Shown one piece after another: positions 21,985 through 29,475 of a stretch of 29,475 nt of DNA. Positions within the stretch are counted from its first letter, which is position 1, and each line of letters opens with the position of its first letter. Source of the DNA: Saccoglossus kowalevskii (lineage: Eukaryota; Hemichordata; Enteropneusta; Harrimaniidae); contig NW_003111878.1 in the NCBI RefSeq assembly GCF_000003605.2, forward strand, positions 1 through 29,475, read 5' to 3'. The notes below the pieces were generated by a model, which worked only from the letters and a program-made list of their open reading frames with translations, did no database searches and had not been told where the DNA came from. Both the position numbers and the translations under genes were made by a program.

Positions 21985-22938
21985 CACTGGACTCAAGTCA
22001 TTCTCCATAGCTGCACTAGAATACTGTCATTCTATATAGCTACTCTAGAATCATGTCATTCTCTATAGCTACACAAGACTCCAGTCAATCTCTATAACAA
22101 CACTGGACTCAGGTCATTCTCTATAGCTGCACTAGAATCCAGTCAATATCTATAACCACACTGGACTCAAGTCATTTTTGATAGCTGCACTAGACTCCAG
22201 TCATTCTATATAGCTATACCAGACTCCAGTCAATCTCTATAAAACACAAGACTCCTGTCATTCTCTATAGCTACACTAGAATCCAGTCATTCTCTATAGC
22301 TGCACTGGACTCCAGTCATTCTCCATAGCTGCACTAGAATCCAGTCATTCTCTATAGCTATACCAGACACCAGTCAATGTCTATAACACACAAGACTCCA
22401 GGCGTTCTCTATAGCTACACTAGATTCCAGTCAATCTCTATCGCTACACTGGACTCCAGTCATTCTCCATAGCTGCACTAGAATCCTGTCATTCTCTATA
22501 GCTGCATTAGAATCCTGTCATTCTCTATAGCTACACTAAATTCCAGTCATTCTCTATAGCTACACTGGACTCCAGTCATTCTCCATAGCTGCATTAGAAT
22601 CCTGTCATTCTCTATAGCTACACGAGAATCCAGTCAATATCTATAACCACACTGGAGTCCAGGCGTTCTCTATAGCTACACTGGACTCCAGTCATTCTCC
22701 ATAGCTGCACTAGAATCCTGTCAGTCTCCATAGCTGCACTGGAATCCTGACATTCTCTATAGCTACACGAGACTTTAGTCAATATCTATAACCACACTGG
22801 ACTCAAGTCATTCTTTATAGCTGCACTAGACTCCAGTCATTCTCTATAGCTATACCAGACTCCAGTCAATCTCTATAACACACAAGATTCCAGGCGTTCT
22901 CTATAGCTACACTAGATTCCAGTCAATCTCTATAGCTA
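21985..22938. repeat. 954-bp tandem duplication, unit 1
   Basis: Unit 1 of a 33-monomer pair with 22939-23892, and it contains module copy 4 (CTCAGG at 22108). Differences from unit 2 include ATCGCTACAC near 22440 against ATAGCTACAC, GTCAGTCTCC near 22722 against GTCATTCTCC, GACTTTAGTC near 22772 against GACTTCAGTC, and AGATTCCAGGCG near 22886 against AGACTCCAGGCG. About five changes in 954 bases give roughly 99.5% identity. Confidence 0.88.
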
Positions 22939-23892
22939 CACTGGACTCAAGTCATTCTCCATAGCTGCACTAGAATACTGTCATTCTATATAGCTACTCT
23001 AGAATCATGTCATTCTCTATAGCTACACAAGACTCCAGTCAATCTCTATAACAACACTGGACTCAGGTCATTCTCTATAGCTGCACTAGAATCCAGTCAA
23101 TATCTATAACCACACTGGACTCAAGTCATTTTTGATAGCTGCACTAGACTCCAGTCATTCTATATAGCTATACCAGACTCCAGTCAATCTCTATAAAACA
23201 CAAGACTCCTGTCATTCTCTATAGCTACACTAGAATCCAGTCATTCTCTATAGCTGCACTGGACTCCAGTCATTCTCCATAGCTGCACTAGAATCCAGTC
23301 ATTCTCTATAGCTATACCAGACACCAGTCAATGTCTATAACACACAAGACTCCAGGCGTTCTCTATAGCTACACTAGATTCCAGTCAATCTCTATAGCTA
23401 CACTGGACTCCAGTCATTCTCCATAGCTGCACTAGAATCCTGTCATTCTCTATAGCTGCATTAGAATCCTGTCATTCTCTATAGCTACACTAAATTCCAG
23501 TCATTCTCTATAGCTACACTGGACTCCAGTCATTCTCCATAGCTGCATTAGAATCCTGTCATTCTCTATAGCTACACGAGAATCCAGTCAATATCTATAA
23601 CCACACTGGAGTCCAGGCGTTCTCTATAGCTACACTGGACTCCAGTCATTCTCCATAGCTGCACTAGAATCCTGTCATTCTCCATAGCTGCACTGGAATC
23701 CTGACATTCTCTATAGCTACACGAGACTTCAGTCAATATCTATAACCACACTGGACTCAAGTCATTCTTTATAGCTGCACTAGACTCCAGTCATTCTCTA
23801 TAGCTATACCAGACTCCAGTCAATCTCTATAACACACAAGACTCCAGGCGTTCTCTATAGCTACACTAGCTTCCAGTCAATCTCTATAGCTA
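22939..23892. repeat. 954-bp tandem duplication, unit 2
   Basis: Unit 2 directly follows unit 1 and contains module copy 5 (CTCAGG at 23062). It ends with CACTAGCTTCCAG at 23865, a variant shared with about 25370 and 25804, which ties the end of this unit to the 24.8-26.0 kb blocks rather than to unit 1. Confidence 0.87.
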
Positions 23893-24100
23893 CACTGGAC
23901 TCCAGTCATTCTCCATAGCTGCACTAGAATCCTGTCATTCTATATAGCTACTCTAGAATCCTGTAATTCTCTATAGCTGCATTAGAATCCTGTCATTCTC
24001 TATAGCGACACTGGACTCTAGTCAATCTGTATAGCTATACTAGAATCTTCTCAATCTCTATAGCTACACTGGACTCCAGTCATTCTCCATAGCTGCACTA
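23257..24100. repeat. 0.84-kb block, copy 1 (offset 1534 then 1505)
   Basis: This block pairs with 24791-25605. ACACCAGTCAATG is at 23321 and 24855 (offset 1534), ACTAAATTCC near 23489 and 25023 (1534), AGCTTCC at 23868 and 25373 (1505), and TAGCGACAC with CGACA at 24006 and 25511 (1505). The offset change of 29 marks one monomer lost in the second copy, where ACCACACTAGACTCC near 25275 replaces a C-D pair. Confidence 0.85.
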
Positions 24101-24309
24101 GAATCCTGTCATTCTCTATAGCTGCATTAGAATCCTGTCATTCTCTATAGCTACACTGGACTCCAGTTAATCTCTATAACAACACAGGACTCAAGTCATT
24201 CTCCATAGCTGCACTAGAATCCAGTCAATATCTATAACCACACTGGACTCAAGTCATTCTTTATAGCTGCACTAGACTCCAGTCATTCTCTATAGCTACA
24301 CTGGACTCC

Positions 24310-24830
24310 AGTCATTCTCCATAGCTGCAGTAGAATCCTGTCATTCTCTATAGGTGTATTAGAATCCTGTCATTCTCTATAGCTACACTAGAATCCAGTC
24401 AATCTCTATAGCTGCACTGGACTCCAGTCATTCTCCATAGCTGCACTAGAATCCTGTCATTCTCCATAGCTGCATTAGAATCCAGTCATTCTCTATAGCT
24501 ATACCAGACTCCAGGCAATCTCTTTAACACACTAGATTCCATGCGTTCTCTATAGCTACACTAGATTCCAGCCAATCTCTATAGCTACACTGGACTCCAG
24601 CCATTCTCCATGGCTGCACTAGAATCCTGTCATTCTATATAGCTACTCTAGAATCCTGTAATTCTCTATAGCTGCATTAGAATCCTGTCATTCTCTATAG
24701 CTACACTAGACTCTTGTCAAACTGTATAGCTATACTAGAATCCTGTCATTCTCTATAGCTATACTAGACTCCAGTCAATTTCTATAGCTACACTGGACTC
24801 CAGTCATTCTCCATAGCTGCACTAGAATCC
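24310..24830. repeat. CTCTTTAAC cassette block, paired with 27953-28473
   Basis: TATAGGTGTATTAG (TAGG at 24351 and 27994) and CTCTTTAAC (24520 and 28163) pair at offset 3643, and both copies continue with ACTCTTGTCAAACTGTATAG near 24711 and 28354. A third relative at 26.29-26.5 kb (offset 1939) shares the left half but then follows the ACTCTAG and ACTGTATAGATATAC version seen at 20.8 kb. Confidence 0.82.
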
Positions 24831-25605
24831 AGTCATTCTCTATAGCTATACCAGACACCAGTCAATGTCTATAACACACAAGACTCCAGGCGTTCTCTAT
24901 AGCTACACTAGATTCCAGTCAATCTCTATAGCTACACTGGACTCCAGTCATTCTCCATAGCTGCACTAGAATCCTGTCATTCTCTATAGCTGCATTAGAA
25001 TCCTGTCATTCTCTATAGCTACACTAAATTCCAGTCATTCTCTATAGCTACACTGGACTCCAGTCATTCTCCATAGCTGCATTAGAATCCTGTCATTCTC
25101 TATAGCTACACGAGAATCCAGTCAATATCTATAACCACACTGGACTCCAGGCGTTCTCTATAGCTACACTGGACTCCAGTCATTCTCCATAGCTGCACTA
25201 GAATCCTGTCATTCTCCATAGCTGCACTGGAATCCTGACATTCTCTATAGCTACACGAGACTTCAGTCAATATCTATAACCACACTAGACTCCAGTCATT
25301 CTCTATAAATATACCAGACTCCAGTCAATCTCTATAACACACAAGACTCCAGGCGTTCTCTATAGCTACACTAGCTTCCAGTCAATCTCTATAGCTACAC
25401 TGGACTCCAGTCATTCTCCATAGCTGCACTAGAATCCTGTCATTCTATATAGCTACTCTAGAATCCTGTAATTCTCTATAGCTGCATTAGAATCCTGTCA
25501 TTCTCTATAGCGACACTGGACTCTAGTCAATCTGTATAGCTATACTAGAATCTTCTCAATCTCTATAGCTACACTGGACTCCAGTCATTCTCCATAGCTG
25601 CACTA
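24791..25605. repeat. 0.84-kb block, copy 2, one monomer shorter
   Basis: This is the partner of 23257-24100. It carries CTATAAATATACCAG near 25305, private to this copy, where other copies have CTATAGCTATACCAG. Its right end is the unusual CACTAGATTACTGACATTC near 25601-25619, which is also the junction of the 434-bp tandem duplication. Confidence 0.84.
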
Positions 25606-25614
25606 GATTACTGA
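25181..25614. repeat. 434-bp tandem duplication, unit 1
   Basis: Unit 1 of a 15-monomer pair, with TGACATTCTC at 25236 and 25670, AGCTTCC at 25373 and 25807, and CGACA at 25511 and 25945, all 434 apart. The one-monomer deletion at about 25275 is shared by both units, so it preceded this duplication. Confidence 0.86.
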
Positions 25615-26048
25615 CATTCTATATAGCTGCACTAGAATCCTGTCATTCTCCATAGCTGCACTGGAATCCTGACATTCTCTATAGCTACACGAGACTTCAG
25701 TCAATATCTATAACCACACTAGACTCCAGTCATTCTCTATAGCTATACCAGACTCCAGTCAATCTCTATAACACACAAGACTCCAGGCGTTCTCTATAGC
25801 TACACTAGCTTCCAGTCAATCTCTATAGCTACACTGGACTCCAGTCATTCTCCATAGCTGCACTAGAATCCTGTCATTCTATATAGCTACTCTAGAATCC
25901 TGTAATTCTCTATAGCTGCATTAGAATCCTGTCATTCTCTATAGCGACACTGGACTCTAGTCAATCTGTATAGCTATACTAGAATCTTCTCAATCTCTAT
26001 AGCTACACTGGACTCCAGTCATTCTCCATAGCTGCACTAGAATCCTGT
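25615..26048. repeat. 434-bp tandem duplication, unit 2
   Basis: Unit 2 begins after the hybrid monomer GATTACTGACATTC, which is followed by TATATAGCTGCACTAG. That TATATAGCTGC combination (J-type start on a B-type body) is seen nowhere else that I noticed and looks like a breakpoint scar. From about 25.73 kb the sequence also matches 23.79 kb onward at offset 1939, continuing to about 26.5 kb. Confidence 0.83.
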
Positions 26049-26309
26049 CATTCTCTATAGCTGCATTAGTATCCTGTCATTCTCTATAGCTACACTGGAC
26101 TCCAGTTAATCTCTATAACAACACAGGACTCAAGTCATTCTCCATGGCTGCACTAGAATCCAGTCAATATCTATAACCACACTGGACTCAAGTCATTCTT
26201 TATAGCTGCACTAGACTCCAGTCATTCTCTATAGCTACACTGGACTCCAGTCATTCTCCATAGCTGCACTAGAATCCTGTCATTCTCTATAGGTGTATTA
26301 GAATCCTGT

Positions 26310-27310
26310 CATTCTCTATAGCTACACTAGAATCCAGTCAATCTCTATAGCTGCACTGGACTCCAGTCATTCTCCATAGCTGCACTAGAATCCTGTCATT
26401 CTCCATAGCTGCATTAGAATCCAGTCATTCTCTATAGCTATACCAGACTCCAGGCAATCTCTTTAACACACTAGATTCCATGCGTTCTCTATAGCTACTC
26501 TAGATTCCAGCCAATCTCTATAGCTACACTGGACTCCAGCCATTCTCCATGGCTGCACTAGAATCCTGTCATTCTATATAGCTACTCTAGAATCCTGTAA
26601 TTCTCTATAGCTGCATTAGAATCCTGTCATTATCTATAGCTACACTTGACTCTAGTCAAACTGTATAGATATACTAGAATCCTGTCATTCTCTATAGCTA
26701 TACTAGACTCCAGTCAATCCCTATAGCTACACTGGACTCCAGTCAATCTCCATAGCTGCACTAGAATCCTGTCATTCTCTATAGCTGCATTAGAATACTG
26801 TCATTCTCTATAGCTACACTAGATTCCAGTCAATCTCTATAGCTACACTGGACTCCAGTCATTCTCCATAGCTGCACTAGAATCCTGTCGTTCTCTATAG
26901 CTGTATTAAAATCCTGTCATTCTCTATAGCTCCACTAGACTCCAGTCAATCTCTATAACAACACTGGACTCAAGTTATTCTCTATAGCTGCACTAGAATC
27001 CAGTCAATATCTATAACCACACTGGACACAAGTCATTCTTTATAGCTGCACTAGACTCCAGTCATTCTCTATAGCTACACGAGATTCCAGTCAATATCTA
27101 TAACCACACTGGACTCAAGTCATTCTCCATAGCTGCACTAGAATACTGTCATTCTATATAGCTACTCTAGAATCATGTCATTCTCTATAGCTACACAAGA
27201 CTCCAGTCAATCTCTATAACAACACTGGACTCAGGTCATTCTCTATAGCTGCACTAGAATCCAGTCAATATCTATAACCACACTGGACTCAAGTCATTTT
27301 TGATAGCTGC
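26310..27310. repeat. Block related to 20.6-22.2 kb without the 580-bp duplication
   Basis: The left part matches 20.61-21.4 kb at offset 5702 (CTCTTTAAC 20757 and 26459; TGTCGTTCTC 21184 and 26886). The right part matches 21.98-22.2 kb at offset 5122 (CTCAGG 22108 and 27230; TTTTTG 22175 and 27297). The difference, 580, is exactly the tandem unit, present once here. It contains module copy 6. Confidence 0.86.
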
Positions 27311-27610
27311 ACTAGACTACAGTCATTCTATATAGCTATACCAGACTCCAGTCAATCTCTATAAAACACAAGACTCCAGGCGTTCTCTATAGCTACACTA
27401 GATTCCAGTCAATCAATATAGCTACACTGGACTCCAGTCATTCTCCATAGCTGCACTAGAATCCTGTCATTCTCTATAGCTGCATTAGAATCCTGTCATT
27501 CTCTATAGCTACACTAGATTCCAGTCATTTTCTATAGCTACACTAGACTCCAGTCATTCTCCATAGCTGCATTAGAATCCTGTCATTCTCTATAGCTACA
27601 CGAGACTCCA

Positions 27611-27712
27611 GTCATATCTAAAACCACACTGGACTCCAGCGTTCTCCTATAGCTACACTAGACTTCTGTCATCTCTATAGCTACACTGGACTCCAGTAAT
27701 CTCTATACAACA
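27611..27712. repeat. Monomers with clustered single-base indels
   Basis: Compared with intact relatives near 9250-9330 and 24165, this stretch reads GTCATATCT for GTCAATATCT, CTAAAACC for CTATAACC, CCAGCGTT for CCAGGCGTT, TTCTCCTATAG for TTCTCTATAG, TGTCATCTC for TGTCAATCTC, CCAGTAATC for CCAGTCAATC or CCAGTTAATC, and CTATACAAC for CTATAACAAC. That is five deletions, one insertion and one substitution in about 100 bases, while flanks of several hundred bases have none. Most losses are from two-base runs. Confidence 0.85.
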
Positions 27713-27952
27713 CAGGACTCAAGTCATTCTCCATAGCTGCACTAGAATCCAGTCAATATCTATAACCACACTGGACTCAAGTCATTCTTTATAGCTGCAC
27801 TAGACTCCAGTCATTCTCTATAGCTATACCAGACACCAGTCAATGTCTATAACACACAAGACTCCAGGCGTTCTCTATAGCTACACTAGATTCCAGTCAA
27901 TCTCTATAGCTACACTGGACTCCAGTCATTCTCCATAGCTGCACTATAATCC

Positions 27953-28473
27953 AGTCATTCTCCATAGCTGCACTAGAATCCTGTCATTCTCTATAGGTGT
28001 ATTAGAATCCTGTCATTCTCTATAGCTACACTAGAATCCAGTCAATCTCTATAGCTGCACTGGACTCCAGTCATTCTCCATAGCTGCACTAGAATCCTGT
28101 CATTCTCCATAGCTGCATTAGAATCCAGTCATTCTCTATAGCTATACCAGACTCCAGGCAATCTCTTTAACACACTAGATTCCATGCGTTCTCTATAGCT
28201 ACACTAGATTCCAGCCAATCTCTATAGCTACACTGGACTCCAGCCATTCTCCATGGCTGCACTAGAATCCTGTCATTCTATATAGCTACTCTAGAATCCT
28301 GTAATTCTCTATAGCTGCATTAGAATCCTGTCATTCTCTATAGCTACACTAGACTCTTGTCAAACTGTATAGCTATACTAGAATCCTGTCATTCTCTATA
28401 GCTATACTAGACTCCAGTCAATTTCTATAGCTACACTGGACTCCAGTCATTCTCCATAGCTGCACTAGAATCC
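27953..28473. repeat. CTCTTTAAC cassette block, copy near window end
   Basis: This is the partner of 24310-24830. At 28473 the sequence switches to the ACTAAATTCC segment (28520 region) otherwise found at 22.5, 23.5 and 25.0 kb, so the order of segments differs from the upstream copy. Confidence 0.8.
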
Positions 28474-28652
28474 TGTCATTCTCTATAGCTGCATTAGAAT
28501 CCTGTCATTCTCTATAGCTACACTAAATTCCAGTCATTCTCTATAGCTACACTGGACTCCAGTCATTCTCCATAGCTGCATTAGAATCCTGTCATTCTCT
28601 ATAGCTACACGAGAATCCAGTCAATATCTATAACCACACTGGACTCCAGGCG

Positions 28653-29115
28653 TTCTCTATAGCTACACTGGACTCCAGTCATTCTCCATAGCTGCACTAG
28701 AATCCTGTCATTCTCCATAGCTGCACTGGAATCCAGTCATTCTCTATAGCTATACCAGACTCCAGGCAATCTCTTTAACACACTAGATTCCATGCGTTCT
28801 CTATAGCTACACTAGATTCCAGCCAATCTCTATAGCTACACTGGACTCCAGCCATTCTCCATGGCTGCACTTGAATCCTGTCATTCTATATAGCTACTCT
28901 AGAATCCTGTAATTCTCTATAGCTGCATTAGAATCTTGTCATTCTCTATAGCTACACTAGACTCTAGTCAAACTGTATAGATATACTAGAATCCTGTCAT
29001 TCTCTATAGCTATACTAGACTCCAGTCAATCCCTATAGCTACACTGGACTCCAGTCAATCTCCATAGCTGCACTAGAATCCTGTCATTCTCTATAGCTGC
29101 ATTAGAATACTGTCA
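28653..29115. repeat. 463-bp tandem duplication, unit 1
   Basis: Unit 1 of a 16-monomer pair; CTCTTTAAC is at 28771 and 29234. Differences from unit 2 include CACTGGAATCC near 28724 against CATTAGAATCC and CACTTGAATCC near 28868 against CACTAGAATCC. Both units share GAATCTTGTC (near 28931 and 29394) and GTATAGATATAC. Confidence 0.85.
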
Positions 29116-29475
29116 TTCTCTATAGCTACACTGGACTCCAGTCATTCTCCATAGCTGCACTAGAATCCTGTCATTCTCCATAGCTGCATTAGAATCCAGT
29201 CATTCTCTATAGCTATACCAGACTCCAGGCAATCTCTTTAACACACTAGATTCCATGCGTTCTCTATAGCTACACTAGATTCCAGCCAATCTCTATAGCT
29301 ACACTGGACTCCAGCCATTCTCCATGGCTGCACTAGAATCCTGTCATTCTATATAGCTACTCTAGAATCCTGTAATTCTCTATAGCTGCATTAGAATCTT
29401 GTCATTCTCTATAGCTACACTAGACTCTAGTCAAACTGTATAGATATACTAGAATCCTGTCATTCTCTATAGCTG
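29116..29475. repeat. 463-bp tandem duplication, unit 2, cut by window end
   Basis: The first 360 bases of the second unit are present and the window ends inside it, so the array and probably this duplication continue beyond 29475. Confidence 0.84.

Larger units (their letters stand above)
1..29475. repeat. 29-bp satellite array, uninterrupted
   Basis: The entire window is a head-to-tail array of a 29-bp monomer, about 1,015 copies. The consensus starts TCTCTATAGC, carries ACTGGACTCCAGT at monomer positions 14-26 and ends CAT. The most constant parts are TATAGCT (positions 5-11, changed to TATAACC or TATAACA in some subtypes) and GTCA near the end. The variable positions are 2-5, 12 (A/G), 17 (G/A), 20 (C/A/T) and 24 (A/T), and they vary in linked combinations, which defines the subtypes. 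All monomers I read share one orientation and no foreign insertion interrupts them. The consensus contains no CpG and has 9 C to 4 G on this strand. I do not recognise this as a named satellite family. A eukaryotic heterochromatic satellite is the inference. No gene, RNA gene or regulatory element is supported anywhere in it. Confidence 0.98.

Noticed and set aside
20825-23892. Assembly collapse or false duplication as the explanation for all block repeats.
   Set aside because: Units carry their own private substitutions and the edges fall in many different places, so most are probably real. It remains possible for the most identical pairs (708/2213, 10/14011 and 16812/18316).
1-29475. CRISPR array, suggested by a 29-bp repeat length typical of CRISPR direct repeats.
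   Set aside because: Repeats are directly contiguous with no spacers, variants recur in blocks, and there are no cas genes.
1-29475. TATA-box or promoter-like elements (TATAACC, CTATAAA, TATAGCT) in nearly every monomer.
   Set aside because: They are part of the repeat and occur hundreds of times; nothing downstream is a gene. Transcription of the array is possible but not shown by the sequence.
1-29475. A centromere-protein B box, given the satellite context.
   Set aside because: No monomer contains the required TTCG and CGGG halves at the right spacing. TTCGCC at about 4955 and 7648 lacks the second half, and CCGG near 3675 is isolated.
1-29475. A repetitive protein gene such as a silk-like or mucin-like exon.
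   Set aside because: The 29-bp unit is not divisible by three, 28-bp variants shift the phase further, and stop codons recur in all six frames within about three monomers.
1-29475. Viral, plasmid or bacterial origin with iteron repeats.
   Set aside because: No replication gene or non-repeat sequence is present, and 29 kb of nested higher-order satellite is not the structure of an iteron origin.

Overview
The whole 29,475-base window is one tandem satellite array. The repeat unit is 29 bp, all monomers I read run in the same direction, and they follow each other without spacers or unique sequence from first base to last: roughly 1,015 monomers. I see no gene, RNA gene, transposon, CRISPR array, origin or promoter. 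A megabase-scale-looking satellite with nested higher-order repeats points to eukaryotic heterochromatin (pericentromeric, subtelomeric, sex or B chromosome are all possible). Nothing in the sequence lets me name the organism. The monomer is about 45% GC, has no CpG in its consensus, and is C-rich on this strand (9 C to 4 G).

The consensus monomer starts TCTCTATAGC, has a 13-bp near-palindrome ACTGGACTCCAGT in its right half, and ends CAT (an exact example is at 501-529). About a dozen recurring monomer subtypes differ at a few linked positions. Some are 28 bp long (for example 963-990, 761-788, 20756-20783), so the phase drifts along the array. Because 29 is not a multiple of 3 and TAG lies in or near most monomers, all six frames close quickly.

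Above the monomer there are at least two more levels. A 5-monomer (145-bp) higher-order unit occurs as doublets and one triplet between about 1.4 and 11.5 kb. Above that, blocks of 0.4 to 2.9 kb have been duplicated repeatedly, often head to tail. The main ones are: 708-1976 copied at 2213-3481 (offset 1505); 3094-5690 copied at 5989-8383 (offset 2895, then 2693); 7940-8713 copied at 9445-10218 (offset 1505); 6651-8176 copied at 11220-12745 (offset 4569); 10-721 copied at 14011-14722 (offset 14001); 16812-18315 duplicated in tandem as 18316-19819 (1504); 20825-21404 as 21405-21984 (580); 21985-22938 as 22939-23892 (954); 23257-24100 as 24791-25605 (1534/1505); 25181-25614 as about 25615-26048 (434); and 28653-29115 repeated from 29116 to the window end (463).

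Region by region: 1-12.7 kb is a left domain dominated by the 145-bp unit and the 28-bp AAGG-type marker. 12.7-17.7 kb is a mixed zone containing the most irregular monomers. From 17.7 kb to the end is a right domain rich in subtypes with TACTCTAG, CATGGCTGC and CTCTTTAAC. A roughly 300-bp island at 5.69-5.99 kb has right-domain monomer order inside the left domain. A short stretch at 27.61-27.71 kb carries a burst of single-base indels that looks more like consensus error than biology. There is no gene network to describe: the content of this window is the duplication history of a satellite.
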